From positions 62,001 to 126,000 of the forward strand of contig JAMPHY010000008.1 in NCBI GenBank assembly GCA_023663185.1: a stretch of 64,000 nt of DNA, in the 5' to 3' direction. Position 1 is the first letter of the stretch; each line of letters starts with the position of its first letter. A model generated the notes under the pieces. The model was given only the letters and a program-made list of their open reading frames with translations. It was not told where the DNA came from and did no database searches. This stretch comes from Clostridiales bacterium. GTDB lineage: Bacteria > Bacillota > Clostridia > Lachnospirales > Lachnospiraceae. Made by a program: the position numbers and the translations under genes. This document shows positions 17,346-27,658 of this stretch, piece by piece.

Positions 17346-17373
17346 TTGACAATAGTGATAAATATGTTAAAAT
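17346..17373 (+). promoter_or_regulatory. Sigma-A-type promoter candidate
   Basis: TTGACA (17346-17351), 16 bases, then TAAAAT (17368-17373). It would transcribe toward the Rpn remnant and may be the original promoter of the once complete gene. Confidence 0.5.
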
Positions 17374-17498
17374 AAGTACAAAGCATATCACTTTCTAGAT
17401 TATTATATCAAATCAAACATTCTTATGTTTTTTCAGAAAATCTATGCTTTTATTCCAATTAATACTAATAATAAAAGCAGGAGATTTTCAAGTGTACT

Positions 17499-17927
17499 AT
17501 GGTGCTATACATTGTTCTTCTCCTGCGGAACAGGGGAGGACGGCTGTTTAATGCGGAAAGTGAGGAAGACCTTAAAATGATTAAATCAAAAAGTGCAGGA
17601 ATGATGGAAGCGATTAGGGAGCTTAAAACAATGAGTCTTGGTAAAACATTACGTTATATGTACGAAGAACATTTGAAAGCAGTAAGAGACCGCAGGGCAG
17701 AGGACGAATATGTGCATGATATTGGCAAGGCAGAAGGAAAAGCAGAAGGAATAGCATTTGGTAAAGCGGAAGCAGTTATACAACTTTTGAGTGATTTAGG
17801 CGATGTCCCCGAAGAATTATCGGAAAAAATCATGAACGAAAAAGACCTTGACGCCTTGAGCCATTGGCTGAAAATGGCTGCGAAATCTGAAAGCATACAG
17901 CAGTTTATCGCAGGAATGGAAAGCTGA
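17499..17927 (+). pseudogene. C-terminal remnant of an Rpn/YhgA-like nuclease gene
   Basis: 142 aa remain. The sequence EDLKMIKSKSAGMMEAIREL, the repeated GKAEGKAEG stretch and a helical end with DVPEELSEKI and LSHWLKMAAKSESIQQF match the tails of Rpn-family (PD-(D/E)XK, transposase-like) proteins that are frequent in Lachnospiraceae. The catalytic N-terminal nuclease domain is absent and the first residues (MVLYIVLLL) do not belong to the family. It is most likely a decayed gene; a short translated protein cannot be excluded. Compare the intact copy at 45744-46754. Confidence 0.6.
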
Positions 17928-17958
17928 CAAGTAAGATACGGATGCGGGGGAAAACCGA

Positions 17959-19026
17959 ATGATGAAAAACGGATTGCAGGAAAACGTAATGAGAAAAAGG
18001 CTGGTAGGAAATTACTTAAAGGCATATCCGCATGTTTATGAGGCGTATAAAATGCAGATAGCGTTGACGCATGTAGAAATATGGAGTTACATTCTCATGG
18101 CTGTAACAATGATTTTGGTGATTTTGCCGGTTATTTTGTTTGAAGATTGGAATGGAGTTAGGTTTATAAGCAACGGCATTTTCTGTACCATGTTTTTACT
18201 TTTTGCGTGTATTTTCCTCTTTTTGCTATATAGAAGGTTGAATGTCAAGGAGCTGATAAGTCAGGAAGAGTTGGAACTGATGGAGAAGGATTTGGCAAGT
18301 GGGAAAGAAGTGGTCGTGAAATCGTCGAAATCGGCGGTATATAGCACGAAGGACTCTTTTTTGATTGGCTTTTACCGTATTCCCAGAAAAGAACTGCATA
18401 CCGTATATATGGGCTGTGCTCGCGGTTATTACCGTCCACATATAAATAAATATGAATATGAGTTTTGCTATGAAGATGGCAGGCAAATTTCAATCTGTGT
18501 ATGGGGACAATCCATTTATTTTAATAATAAGGAAAAATTTGCGCAGATGATCCACAAATATGACGATAGTGTCAGAATATATAAATATCAGAAAATGAAT
18601 GGCTTAGGACTGTCCTATCCTTTTATAAGGCTTAAAAACGAAGTGCCTTTTGTGGATAAAGCAGCCATAGATGAGCTGAATATATTGTGCAGCGGTAATT
18701 CTCTATGGAAATTGAACGCGAAAATAAGTAATGGAGATATTGGCAATGATGAAGTAGAAATAGTCCTGCATGGAACCGTATGGACGTGGCTGTTATGGAT
18801 AGTATACCATTGCCTGTGGCTTGGCAGTATTTTTGGCGCTTGCTTTTTGCCCCTTAAATACGCAATTAATAATAGCGGTAATTTAGTAATTTTGGAATTA
18901 TTTTGGCCGTTTGTACCGTGGATTATGATTACATATGCGTTTTATGGTTCTCGGCTTTTTAGCAGGAACGCCAGAAAGATAACGGATAAGGCTGTAAGTA
19001 TCTTATACAGGAATTTTTCTGTGTAA
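17959..19026 (+). CDS. Unknown four-helix membrane protein
   Basis: 355 aa, not recognised. Two transmembrane helices (about residues 45-70 and 80-100) are followed by a cytoplasmic or exposed domain of roughly 170 residues containing STKDSFLIGFYRIPRKEL and YEYEFCYEDGRQISICVWGQ, then two more helices near the C-terminus (EIVLHGTVWTWLLWIVYHCL and LFWPFVPWIMITYAFYG). The layout suggests a regulatory or sensory membrane protein, but there is no firm evidence. The ATG lies about 30 bases after the Rpn remnant. It is separated from valS by the T-box leader. Confidence 0.65.
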   Translation: MMKNGLQENVMRKRLVGNYLKAYPHVYEAYKMQIALTHVEIWSYILMAVTMILVILPVILFEDWNGVRFISNGIFCTMFLLFACIFLFLLYRRLNVKELISQEELELMEKDLASGKEVVVKSSKSAVYSTKDSFLIGFYRIPRKELHTVYMGCARGYYRPHINKYEYEFCYEDGRQISICVWGQSIYFNNKEKFAQMIHKYDDSVRIYKYQKMNGLGLSYPFIRLKNEVPFVDKAAIDELNILCSGNSLWKLNAKISNGDIGNDEVEIVLHGTVWTWLLWIVYHCLWLGSIFGACFLPLKYAINNSGNLVILELFWPFVPWIMITYAFYGSRLFSRNARKITDKAVSILYRNFSV

Positions 19027-19079
19027 ATATATAGGCGTAATTATCCGCACTTGACAAACCCGACATAACCAACTATATT

Positions 19080-19350
19080 ATTAATAATATCAATATCAAA
19101 AGGTAATGACAAAGAGGAGTAGATAATGTCTGCCGCCAGAGAGAGCGTCTATTAGCTGGAAGGACGCTTCGGATAAGAGTTATTGAAGGTAGCTTTGGAA
19201 CCGGAACGCTGAACTAAGTTAAAGGAGTAAGCGTCCACGTTTTATCCACGTTACAGGATAGGATTCTGATAGGAATCAATGAGCGAAAAATCAAGGTGGT
19301 ACCGCGCAGTTGCGCCCTTTGCTGATATGAAGTCAGCAAAGGGCTTTTTT
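19080..19350 (+). ncRNA. T-box leader of valS
   Basis: A roughly 270-base 5' leader with the hallmarks of a tRNA-sensing T-box. An AGAGGAGTAGATAATG-like opening stem is followed by a GCTGGAAGG segment and the highly conserved antiterminator bulge AAGGTGGTACCGCG (19293-19306). A terminator hairpin then reads GCCCTTTGCTGA ... TCAGCAAAGGGC plus TTTTTT (19314-19350). Uncharged tRNA-Val would favour read-through into valS. A candidate specifier triplet is GTA at 19189-19191, stated with low certainty. Confidence 0.9.
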
Positions 19351-19398
19351 AACGCGGCGCGCGCGTTTTATTTGAATGAAGAGAGGAGCAGATAATTT

Positions 19399-22098
19399 AT
19401 GAGTAAAGAATTGGCAAAGACATATGACCCGAAGGGCATAGAAGACAGGCTCTATGAAAAGTGGCTGGAGAAAAAATATTTCCACGCTGAAGTGGACGAG
19501 ACGAAGAAACCGTTTACAATCGTGATTCCGCCGCCGAATATTACGGGACAGCTTCATATGGGGCACGCCCTTGACAATACCATGCAGGACATTTTGATTC
19601 GTTTTAAAAGAATGCAGGGATATAACGCCCTCTGGCAGCCGGGCACCGACCATGCTTCCATTGCTACGGAAGTGAAGATTATCGAAAAGCTCAAAGAGGA
19701 AGGCATAGAAAAAGAGGACCTCGGACGCGACGGTTTCCTTGAGCGTGCGTGGGAGTGGAAGAAGGAATACGGCGGGCGCATTATCGAACAGCTTAAGAAG
19801 CTTGGTTCGTCATGCGATTGGGACAGAGAGCGTTTTACAATGGACGAGGGCTGTAATAAAGCCGTAACGGAAGTATTCTGTAAAATGCACGAAAAAGGCT
19901 GGATTTATAAGGGCAGCAGGATTATCAACTGGTGTCCCGTATGTAATACGTCCATTTCGGACGCAGAGGTGGAATATGAAGAGCAGGCAGGGCATTTCTG
20001 GCATATCAAATATCCTTTGGTTGACGAGAACGGACGGCCGAGTAAGACGGAGTTCCTTGAATTTGCCACTACCCGTCCGGAAACAATGCTGGGCGATACT
20101 GCGGTTGCCGTTAATCCTAAGGACGAAAGATATACTTATTTAAAAGGCAGACAGGTCTGGCTTCCACTTGTAAATAAGCCGATTCCGGTTGTCGAGGACG
20201 AGTATGTTGATATGGAATTTGGAACGGGCGTAGTTAAGATTACTCCGGCGCATGATCCGAACGACTTTGAAGTAGGTAAGCGTCACAACCTTCCAGAAAT
20301 CAATATCATGAATGATGACGCGACCATCAATGCAAATGGCGGAAAATACGAGGGACTTGACCGTTATGAAGCGCGCAGACAGATTGTGGAAGAGCTGGAT
20401 AAAGAAGGACTTTTAGTAAAAATAGAGGACTATTCGCATAATGTAGGCACGCATGACCGCTGCGGAACCACAATCGAGCCGCTTATCAAAAAACAGTGGT
20501 TCGTTAAAATGGACGAGCTGATTAAACCGGCGGTTAAAGCGGTTAAGGACGGCGAGATAAAGCTTATTCCCGACAGAATGGAAAAAATATATTTTAACTG
20601 GACCGATAATATCAGGGATTGGTGTATCAGCCGCCAGTTGTGGTGGGGACACAGGATTCCGGCGTATTATTGCGATAAGTGCGGGGAGATAGTAGTAGCG
20701 GACAAAATGCCTAAAGTATGCTCTAAGTGCGGGGAGACACATTTTACACAAGATCCTGACACATTGGACACTTGGTTTTCTTCTGCGCTCTGGCCGTTCT
20801 CGACATTGGGCTGGCCTGAAAAAACTAAAGAATTGGAATATTTTTACCCTACTGACGTGCTTGTGACAGGTTATGATATTATCTTTTTCTGGGTTATCCG
20901 CATGATTTTCTCAGGATATGAGCAGATGAAGGAGAAGCCTTTTAAGACGGTGCTTTTCCATGGGCTTGTAAGGGATTCGCTGGGGCGTAAAATGAGTAAG
21001 TCGCTCGGCAACGGCATTGATCCTTTAGATATTATAGATAAGTACGGAGCCGACGCGCTGCGTCTTACGCTGATTACCGGAAATGCGCCGGGAAACGATA
21101 TGCGTTTCTATTATGAAAGAGTGGAAGCAAGCCGTAATTTTGCCAATAAGGTATGGAATGCGTCGCGTTTCATAATGATGAATATGGAGCAGGCGAAGGA
21201 GAAAACAGGCACATTTGGGTGGGAAATGTCATATTATGAAGTAAAAGACAGCTTAGAGCCGGCAGATAAGTGGATTATTTCCAAGTTGAATACGCTTGTT
21301 AAAGAAGTAACCGATAATATGGAGCATTTTGAACTCGGTATCGCGGTACAGAAGGTATATGACTTTATCTGGGACGAATTTTGCGACTGGTATATAGAGA
21401 TGGTAAAGCCGAGGCTTTACAGTAAGGACGATACGGGTGAGGAGAGCCGCAACGCAGCGTTATGGACGCTTAAGGCTGTTTTGATTGACGCGCTTAAATT
21501 ACTGCACCCTTATATGCCTTTTATCACGGAAGAAATCTTCTGTACCATTCAGTCTGAGGAAGAGTCAATTATGGTATCAGACTGGCCGATATATTCTAAG
21601 GAAAGATGTTATGCGGCGCAGGAGGGGGCGATTGAACTTATCAAGGAGGCTGTACGCGGAATCAGGAATGTCCGTACACAGATGAATGTCGCGCCTTCTA
21701 AAAAAGCGGCGGTATTTGTGGTAAGTGAGAAAGAAGAAGTAAGAAAGGTTTTTGACGACGGCAGACTGTTCTTTGCTTCATTAGCCGGTGCCTCGGAGAT
21801 AACGATACAGCAGGATAAGGCGGGAATAGCAGACGACGCGGTATCCGTTGTAATCCCGAATGCGACTTTGCATATTCCTTTTGAGGAGCTTGTCGATATA
21901 GGGAAGGAGATAGAACGTCTTGAAAATGAGAAGAAGCGCTTAGAAGGAGAACTCGCGCGTGTAAACGGTATGTTGAGCAATGAAAGATTTATGTCCAAAG
22001 CTCCGCAGGCAAAAGTCGAAGAAGAACGCGCAAAGCTGGAAAAATACACGCAGATGATGGAGCAGGTTGAGCTTCGTCTTTCACAGTTAAAGAAATAA
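19399..22098 (+). CDS. valS: Valyl-tRNA synthetase
   Basis: 899-aa class I synthetase that charges tRNA-Val. It has the HIGH-type motif [18 protein letters not shown] (HMGH at 53-56), KMSKS at 531-535, the editing (CP1) domain with [15 protein letters not shown], and the tRNA-binding and C-terminal coiled-coil arm (ending [20 protein letters not shown]). Length is normal for bacterial ValRS. The gene follows its own T-box, so expression should rise when valine-charged tRNA is scarce. Confidence 0.97.
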   Translation: MSKELAKTYDPKGIEDRLYEKWLEKKYFHAEVDETKKPFTIVIPPPNITGQLHMGHALDNTMQDILIRFKRMQGYNALWQPGTDHASIATEVKIIEKLKEEGIEKEDLGRDGFLERAWEWKKEYGGRIIEQLKKLGSSCDWDRERFTMDEGCNKAVTEVFCKMHEKGWIYKGSRIINWCPVCNTSISDAEVEYEEQAGHFWHIKYPLVDENGRPSKTEFLEFATTRPETMLGDTAVAVNPKDERYTYLKGRQVWLPLVNKPIPVVEDEYVDMEFGTGVVKITPAHDPNDFEVGKRHNLPEINIMNDDATINANGGKYEGLDRYEARRQIVEELDKEGLLVKIEDYSHNVGTHDRCGTTIEPLIKKQWFVKMDELIKPAVKAVKDGEIKLIPDRMEKIYFNWTDNIRDWCISRQLWWGHRIPAYYCDKCGEIVVADKMPKVCSKCGETHFTQDPDTLDTWFSSALWPFSTLGWPEKTKELEYFYPTDVLVTGYDIIFFWVIRMIFSGYEQMKEKPFKTVLFHGLVRDSLGRKMSKSLGNGIDPLDIIDKYGADALRLTLITGNAPGNDMRFYYERVEASRNFANKVWNASRFIMMNMEQAKEKTGTFGWEMSYYEVKDSLEPADKWIISKLNTLVKEVTDNMEHFELGIAVQKVYDFIWDEFCDWYIEMVKPRLYSKDDTGEESRNAALWTLKAVLIDALKLLHPYMPFITEEIFCTIQSEEESIMVSDWPIYSKERCYAAQEGAIELIKEAVRGIRNVRTQMNVAPSKKAAVFVVSEKEEVRKVFDDGRLFFASLAGASEITIQQDKAGIADDAVSVVIPNATLHIPFEELVDIGKEIERLENEKKRLEGELARVNGMLSNERFMSKAPQAKVEEERAKLEKYTQMMEQVELRLSQLKK

Positions 22099-22208
22099 TT
22101 TTAAAAATTTAATAAAAAAACTGTGTAAGGACTGGAAAAGATAGCGCTTTTGTTATAAAATGTATTATAGGTATATATGCAGATAAAAATGGTAAGGAGG
22201 TGAGTCGC

Positions 22209-23726
22209 GTGAGTACACAGTTTTCTTCGGAACAATTAGACAGACTTAAAACTGCAATGGAAAGACTGAAAAATGTAGGAGCTCCGGAAGAAGCCGCAGC
22301 ACCGAAAGTAGAGCAGGAAGTTGAAATTCAGGATATAAACAGTGTCTTATCAGAAGGAACCTATGTTAAAGTTGACGACGACGAGATGGCAGCGTGGCTC
22401 TATCTGACGCCTCCTGAGGACGAAGTTGTATATAAGAAGAATGATTTAATTGATTATTTAGAGAAACATGGAGTGGTTGAAGGCTTACATCAGTCTAATC
22501 TCTCCGCTATGGTTAAGAAGAAGGTTTATAATAGGGAGATTTTGGTTGCCACCGGACGAGAAATACAGGACGGTGAGAACGGCTATTTTGAATATCTCTT
22601 TTCACCGGAGGAATATGGTACGCCTAAGATTAGGGAAGACGGCTCCGTAGATTATACTAATATAAACGCGCTTCCAAATGTGAGGACAGGAGAAAAGGTA
22701 GCAGTCTATCATAAGGCGATACAGTCGGTGGACGGCTGCACGGTATTAGGCAACGTATTGAAGGGGAAGCTCTATCATGACCTTCCGCCCATGCGTGGAA
22801 AAGGCATACGACGTGAGGAAGAGGAGTATTATGCTCAGAATGATGGTAAGATTGAGGTAAAAGACGGCAGGATAGATATACAGAACGTGCATGAAATTTC
22901 AGGCGACGTGGATATGATAATCGGGAAAGTAGAGTTTTTCGGTGATATCATTATCTATGGTAACGTGGAAGAGGGTGTAGTAATCCGTGCCGGAAGAAAT
23001 ATTGAAATTCATGGTTCCACCAGCCTTGCTAATCTATATGCGGGCGGCGATATTATTTTATCGCGCGGCATTCAGGGCGGCAATAAGTCCAAGATATCGG
23101 CAAGGGGCAATATTTATGCGGAATTTATCGAGCATACTACTGTCGAAGCAGGCGGAACGGTACAGGCAAATATTATTATGAATTCAAATGTATCAGCGAA
23201 GGAAAAAGTTATAGCGACCGGCAAGAAGGGCACTATTATCGGCGGTTATGTCCATGCGGTCAAAGGCGTGGAAGCGGCGAATGTGGGTAACGACGTAGAA
23301 CTGCGTACCATTGTGCATTGCGGCTATGAAGCGCAGACTCATGAACGTATGATAGCGGTAAGAAAAAGGGAGATTGAAATAAAAGGGAAGATATCGGAGT
23401 TGGTAGATTCCATGTCCGAAGCGCTGCGTGAGAAGCGTATGCGCGGAAACAATACATCGGAAAGCACTGAGAAGAAGTTAGTTGAATGGAATAAATTAAA
23501 GGATACTTATTTTGCAGAGCTGGATAAGGTCGAGTCCGATAAGACCAGTCTTGAAGAACTGGTGGAAGAGAGCAAGGGAAGCCAGATAAAGATAGACGGT
23601 AATGTTTTCAGGGGAGTAGTTATTTGTATAAATTCAGAGCAAATGCCTATTGAGCGCAATACTTGTTTTATGAAATACGTTGCTGACAAAGGAGTGATAG
23701 AAGGCAGTGTTATCATACATGATTAG
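22209..23726 (+). CDS. FapA (DUF342) family polymer-forming-like protein
   Basis: 505 aa of the FapA/DUF342 family. The N-terminal 170 residues contain TPPEDEVVYKKNDLIDYLEK. The long central beta-helix is Gly-rich (DIIIYGNVEEGVVIRAGRNI, ARGNIYAEFIEHTTVEAGG), and a C-terminal coiled coil is present (residues 385-450). Some relatives affect flagellar assembly or polar localisation, but the family also occurs in non-motile Clostridia, so the role here is open. GTG 22209 is chosen because AAGGAGG ends eight bases before it; the GTG at 22200 lies inside that site. Confidence 0.8.
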   Translation: MSTQFSSEQLDRLKTAMERLKNVGAPEEAAAPKVEQEVEIQDINSVLSEGTYVKVDDDEMAAWLYLTPPEDEVVYKKNDLIDYLEKHGVVEGLHQSNLSAMVKKKVYNREILVATGREIQDGENGYFEYLFSPEEYGTPKIREDGSVDYTNINALPNVRTGEKVAVYHKAIQSVDGCTVLGNVLKGKLYHDLPPMRGKGIRREEEEYYAQNDGKIEVKDGRIDIQNVHEISGDVDMIIGKVEFFGDIIIYGNVEEGVVIRAGRNIEIHGSTSLANLYAGGDIILSRGIQGGNKSKISARGNIYAEFIEHTTVEAGGTVQANIIMNSNVSAKEKVIATGKKGTIIGGYVHAVKGVEAANVGNDVELRTIVHCGYEAQTHERMIAVRKREIEIKGKISELVDSMSEALREKRMRGNNTSESTEKKLVEWNKLKDTYFAELDKVESDKTSLEELVEESKGSQIKIDGNVFRGVVICINSEQMPIERNTCFMKYVADKGVIEGSVIIHD

Positions 23727-25044
23727 TTCTGACGAGGATTGCGCGGCTGACAGTTATGAGGCGGCTGAAAAATATATATTTGAAATTCCTAAATTTACCA
23801 AAAAGAATAATATGGAATACACAAGCTGCTTTTTGGAATATTTGGGGAATCCTGAAGGAAAAATAAAGACTATTCATGTAGCAGGCACAAACGGAAAGGG
23901 TTCTGTTTGTGCTTATTTGCACTCTATCTTAAGGGAAGCGGGATTTTCGGTAGGCTTGTTTACGTCTCCGCACCTTGTAACAATGCGCGAACGGTTTTTA
24001 ATAAATGGAGAGATGGTTTCAGAAGAAGAGTTCTTATGGGCTTTTAATCAGGTGGCGAAGAAGCTTAAATCTATGCCGGAGCAGTTAAAGCGTATCTCAT
24101 ACCACCCGACATTTTTTGAATATCTTTTTTTTATCGCGATGGTACTTTTTGAGCGTCATAGAGTCGAGTATATGATTTTGGAGACCGGACTTGGCGGCAG
24201 GCTGGACGCAACCAACGCCATTGATACAAAGGAAGTCTGCGTTATTACGTCGATAGGCTATGACCATACGGAATATTTAGGGGAGACGCTTCCTGAAATT
24301 GCCGCCGAGAAAGCGGGAATTTTTCGTCGGGGAGTTCCGGCAGTATTCTTTGATAAAAATGAAGAAGTGACAAAAAAACTGCTTGAATGTGCTAAGAATG
24401 TTGGTGCTGATACCTGTTTGATATCCCCTAATGCGATAAAAGAAATAAATAGTATAAATAAAACTATTGATTTTTCTCTCCAATCAAATTATTATGGTTA
24501 TATTAGGTTTAATATGCCTACAATAGCATTATATCAGATAGAGAATGCAGCGCTTGCCGTTGCAGCAATAGAATGTCTTTCGGACAGAGCGCGTATTAGT
24601 ATAGAGCAGCTTAAAGAGGGCATTCGGAAAACCCGCTGGGAAGGCAGAATGGAAGAAATCGCAGCTTCAATCTATCTGGACGGTGCGCATAATACCGATG
24701 GGATACAGGCGTTTCTTAAGTCGGTTGAGCAAGATGGTTGTATAGGGAAGAGAAAATTGCTCTTCTCTATGGTAAAAGATAAACAGTATCAGGCAGTGAT
24801 AGACATGCTTGCAGGCTCTAAGCTGTTTGAGGTAGTAGGAGTAGTGGAACTGCAGGATAAAAGGGCGCTTCCACTGCAGACAATGGTAGATTATTTCAGA
24901 CAATATACAGAATTACAGACGTTTAAATACGACAAATTAGAATATGCGATACATGATATGACTATGAGTTGTGGGGATAAGGACAGAATGTATATTGTCG
25001 GATCATTATATTTAGCGGGCGAGGTAAAAGCCCTTTTAATTTAA
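23719..25044 (+). CDS. folC: Bifunctional folylpolyglutamate synthase / dihydrofolate synthase
   Basis: 441 aa, Mur-ligase-type ATP-dependent enzyme that adds glutamate to folates. Family motifs seen are HVAGTNGKGSVCAYL (ATP loop), GLFTSPHL, LETGLGGRLDATN, TSIGYDHTEYLG and YLDGAHNTDG. The start is uncertain: ATG 23719 overlaps the end of the fapA-like gene by eight bases, and GTG 23707 is an alternative. It is followed after 12 bases by a 48-aa gene with a very good ribosome site. Confidence 0.93.
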   Translation: MISSDEDCAADSYEAAEKYIFEIPKFTKKNNMEYTSCFLEYLGNPEGKIKTIHVAGTNGKGSVCAYLHSILREAGFSVGLFTSPHLVTMRERFLINGEMVSEEEFLWAFNQVAKKLKSMPEQLKRISYHPTFFEYLFFIAMVLFERHRVEYMILETGLGGRLDATNAIDTKEVCVITSIGYDHTEYLGETLPEIAAEKAGIFRRGVPAVFFDKNEEVTKKLLECAKNVGADTCLISPNAIKEINSINKTIDFSLQSNYYGYIRFNMPTIALYQIENAALAVAAIECLSDRARISIEQLKEGIRKTRWEGRMEEIAASIYLDGAHNTDGIQAFLKSVEQDGCIGKRKLLFSMVKDKQYQAVIDMLAGSKLFEVVGVVELQDKRALPLQTMVDYFRQYTELQTFKYDKLEYAIHDMTMSCGDKDRMYIVGSLYLAGEVKALLI

Positions 25045-25056
25045 GGAGGTCCTCAC

Positions 25057-25203
25057 ATGATTAATTTTGAAGAAGAACTGAAGAAATTCCACCCAAGTCT
25101 TGAAATAGAAGATGCAGAAGAAGCAATATACAATCAGGACATGACGGATATGGCGGATTTGATGGTTAAAATAGTAAAAGAATCTAAAAAAATAAGAGAA
25201 TAG
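25057..25203 (+). CDS. Small acidic protein, 48 aa
   Basis: A short gene with an excellent ribosome site (TTAAGGAGGT) seven bases from ATG 25057, placed 12 bases after folC and 50 before the zinc-ribbon/TPR gene. The product is helical and highly charged, starting MINFEEELKKFHPSLE and ending in a Lys-rich KESKKIRE. No membrane segment or signal is present. Its spacing, ribosome site and operon position argue that it is real; the function is unknown. Confidence 0.7.
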   Translation: MINFEEELKKFHPSLEIEDAEEAIYNQDMTDMADLMVKIVKESKKIRE

Positions 25204-25253
25204 CGCGATGCAGCGGCATGTAGGCGGCATAGTGTAATAGAGGATAATTATAG

Positions 25254-26672
25254 ATGAAATGTTATAATTGCGGTTGCGAGCTGTCTGAGCATGATTATTG
25301 CACCGGCTGCGGAGCTGATGTTTCCACATATAAGAAAATCATATATATATCCAACCGGTTCTATAACGACGGTTTGGAGAAAGCGGGCATCAGGGATTTA
25401 TCGGGAGCTATTTCAAGCTTAAGACAGTGTTTAAAATTTGATAAAAATAATGTAGAAGCAAGAAATCTGTTAGGATTGGTATATTTTGAAACCGGTGAGG
25501 TTGTGGCGGCGTTAAGCGAGTGGGTAATCAGTAAGAACCTGCGCCCGAAGAAAAATATAGCCGACGATTATATTAATATGATACAGACTAATCCGACAAG
25601 GTTAGATACCATTAACCAGACGATTAAGAAGTACAATCAGGCGTTGACGTACTGTAATCAGGAGAGTTTGGACCTTGCCGTAATACAGTTGAAAAAGGTA
25701 TTGTCGCTCAATCCTAAATTTATTCGTGCTCATCAACTTCTGGCGCTCCTTTATATAAATAACGAGGAGTGGGAGAAAGCCAAAAGGGAGTTGACTAAGT
25801 GCATTCAAATTGATACGAATAACACTACTACGCTCAGATATATGAAAGAAGTAGACGAAATGCTGATACCGGAGGAAGGGGTTAAGCAGGGCGGTAAGAA
25901 AAAATCGCGTTCGAGCGATGTCGTTAAGTATCAGAGCGGCAATGAGATGATAATTCAGCCGGTAGATATGAAGGAAGGCAAGGGAGCCGGTTCGCTAATC
26001 AATCTTGGAGTCGGGCTTATAATCGGTATTGCGATTGCCGTGGCACTGATTCTTCCCGCGAGGATACAGGAGGTTAGAGCGACGGCGACCGATGACCTTA
26101 AAAAAGTGAGCGAGCAGTCCGATGCTAAAACTGCGACGATTGAGGAGCTTGAGCAGCAGGCTAAGACTATGGAAGAAACCATTAGCGCTCTTAGGCAGGA
26201 CTTGGCGGCGTATGACGGTAAAGAGGGAGATGTGCAAAGCTACGATGTATTACTTAACGCGGCAGACGCATATTTGACCAATCCGGAAGATGTGATTACG
26301 GTAATTGATTATTTGGATCAGGCTAAAGCAGATTCCGAGATAGACGGAAGTGAAAATTCCGAAGCATACGATAAGTTGTATAATACACTACTGGCGTTGA
26401 CAGGACCGGTGGCTGCCAGTTCTTATTATGACGCAGGATATGAAAATTATAGGCAGAGAAACTTTGAAGAGGCGATTCCAGATTTGGAGATGGCGGCACG
26501 ATATGATACGACAAACGGCGATGCAATGTATTATCTCGCGAACTGTTATAGGAACGTGGGAAGAACAGAAGAAGCCGCAGAACTGTACAGACAGGTTATC
26601 GAGATGTATCCGGGAACCGTTAAAGCGACAAATTCAACAGATTTTCTGGCGCAGATGGAAGGCGGAGAATAA
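25254..26672 (+). CDS. Zinc-ribbon and TPR membrane protein
   Basis: 472 aa. A zinc ribbon (CYNCGC ... CTGCG, residues 3-23) is followed by TPR-like helices (about 40-210; LRQCLKFDKNNVEARNLLGL, LKKVLSLNPKFIRAHQLLAL), a basic linker, one transmembrane helix (about 245-268), a coiled coil (275-325) and more TPR units at the end (NFEEAIPDLEMAARYDTTNG, EEAAELYRQVIEMYPGT). It probably scaffolds a complex on both sides of the membrane; the partner is unknown. A terminator hairpin follows. Confidence 0.8.
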   Translation: MKCYNCGCELSEHDYCTGCGADVSTYKKIIYISNRFYNDGLEKAGIRDLSGAISSLRQCLKFDKNNVEARNLLGLVYFETGEVVAALSEWVISKNLRPKKNIADDYINMIQTNPTRLDTINQTIKKYNQALTYCNQESLDLAVIQLKKVLSLNPKFIRAHQLLALLYINNEEWEKAKRELTKCIQIDTNNTTTLRYMKEVDEMLIPEEGVKQGGKKKSRSSDVVKYQSGNEMIIQPVDMKEGKGAGSLINLGVGLIIGIAIAVALILPARIQEVRATATDDLKKVSEQSDAKTATIEELEQQAKTMEETISALRQDLAAYDGKEGDVQSYDVLLNAADAYLTNPEDVITVIDYLDQAKADSEIDGSENSEAYDKLYNTLLALTGPVAASSYYDAGYENYRQRNFEEAIPDLEMAARYDTTNGDAMYYLANCYRNVGRTEEAAELYRQVIEMYPGTVKATNSTDFLAQMEGGE

Positions 26673-26687
26673 TCACATTATGTACGA

Positions 26688-26719
26688 AAGAGAGCAGGGA
26701 TATTCCTTGTTCTCTTTTT
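26688..26719 (+). terminator. Terminator after the zinc-ribbon/TPR gene
   Basis: The hairpin AGAGAGCAGGGA-TAT-TCCTTGTTCTCT is followed by TTTTT. It separates the folC unit from the spoIIA operon. Confidence 0.75.
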
Positions 26720-26788
26720 GATTGCTTAAAAAAGGATAATGGTACAGGCACGAGTTTAGTCAAAATAATAGTATTAAGAAAGGGGAAA

Positions 26789-27097
26789 ATGATGGAAGAT
26801 GAGTTTAAGGTGATTGACAATTACTTAATGATAAGAATGCCACAGGAAATGGACCATCACAACTCGGTTTATATAAGTAAAGCGGCGGATAAATATATTC
26901 TGGATAAAAATGTAGGAAACGTAGTATTCGATTTTGAAAGGACAAACTTTATGGATAGTTCGGGAGTAGGCGTTATAGTCGGAAGATATAAGAAGATTTC
27001 CTGCTTTGGAGGTAAAGTTTTTATTGTTAATGCAGATGAGCGGATAAAAAGGATATTGTCACTTTCGGGTTTACATAAGATTGTGGAAATTATGTAG
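26789..27097 (+). CDS. spoIIAA: Anti-sigma F factor antagonist
   Basis: 102-aa STAS-domain protein. In the forespore it binds SpoIIAB and releases sigma F when unphosphorylated. The phosphorylation site is the first or second Ser in FMDSSGVGVIVGRY. The segments YILDKNVGNVVFDFERT and VFIVNADERIKRILSLSGL are typical of SpoIIAA. The ribosome site is AAAGGGG. It is the first gene of the three-gene spoIIA operon, with spoIIAB and sigF downstream. Confidence 0.95.
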   Translation: MMEDEFKVIDNYLMIRMPQEMDHHNSVYISKAADKYILDKNVGNVVFDFERTNFMDSSGVGVIVGRYKKISCFGGKVFIVNADERIKRILSLSGLHKIVEIM

Positions 27098-27166
27098 CAA
27101 GACGTGTTCTGATAAGTGATTTTTAAGCAGGATAATAGTTCTAATATTGTGTGAAAGGGGAAAAAT

Positions 27167-27655
27167 ATGATAGAAATAGTAGACGTGAAGCGGGATATAG
27201 ATGTGAAAAATGAAATGCGCTTGGAATTTCGGGCAATTTCCGAGAACGAGGCGTTTGCCAGAACAGCGGTAGCGGCTTTTGTATCGCAGTTAAATCCAAC
27301 GCTTGAGGAAATTTCAGATATTAAGACGGCGGTATCGGAGGCGGTGACAAACTCCATAATACATGGATATGAGGGAGAAGAGCTGGATAACAATTTGGTG
27401 TGGGTGAGCTGCCTTATAAAGAGCGATGTATTAGAAGTGGAGATACGGGATAACGGTATCGGAATTGAGGACGTTGAAAAGGCAATGGAACCGCTTTTTA
27501 CAACTAAGCCGGAATTAGAGCGTTCGGGAATGGGATTTGCCTTTATGGAAGCTTTTATGGACGATTTGGAAGTGACTTCCGAAGTAGGACAGGGGACCGT
27601 GGTACATATGGTAAAGAAACTCGGAACTACTTCATGGATTGATAACGAGGACTAG
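27167..27655 (+). CDS. spoIIAB: Anti-sigma F factor / serine kinase
   Basis: 162-aa GHKL-type ATPase that holds sigma F inactive and phosphorylates SpoIIAA. Visible motifs are the N-box ([15 protein letters not shown]), G1 ([10 protein letters not shown]), and G2 ([16 protein letters not shown]). Compared with usual SpoIIAB (about 140-146 aa) the protein has an N-terminal extension of about 12-15 residues. ATG 27167 has a good site (AAAGGGG), whereas GTG 27203, which would give the standard length, has a weak one. Four bases separate it from sigF. Confidence 0.94.
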   Translation: MIEIVDVKRDIDVKNEMRLEFRAISENEAFARTAVAAFVSQLNPTLEEISDIKTAVSEAVTNSIIHGYEGEELDNNLVWVSCLIKSDVLEVEIRDNGIGIEDVEKAMEPLFTTKPELERSGMGFAFMEAFMDDLEVTSEVGQGTVVHMVKKLGTTSWIDNED

Positions 27656-27658
27656 CCT

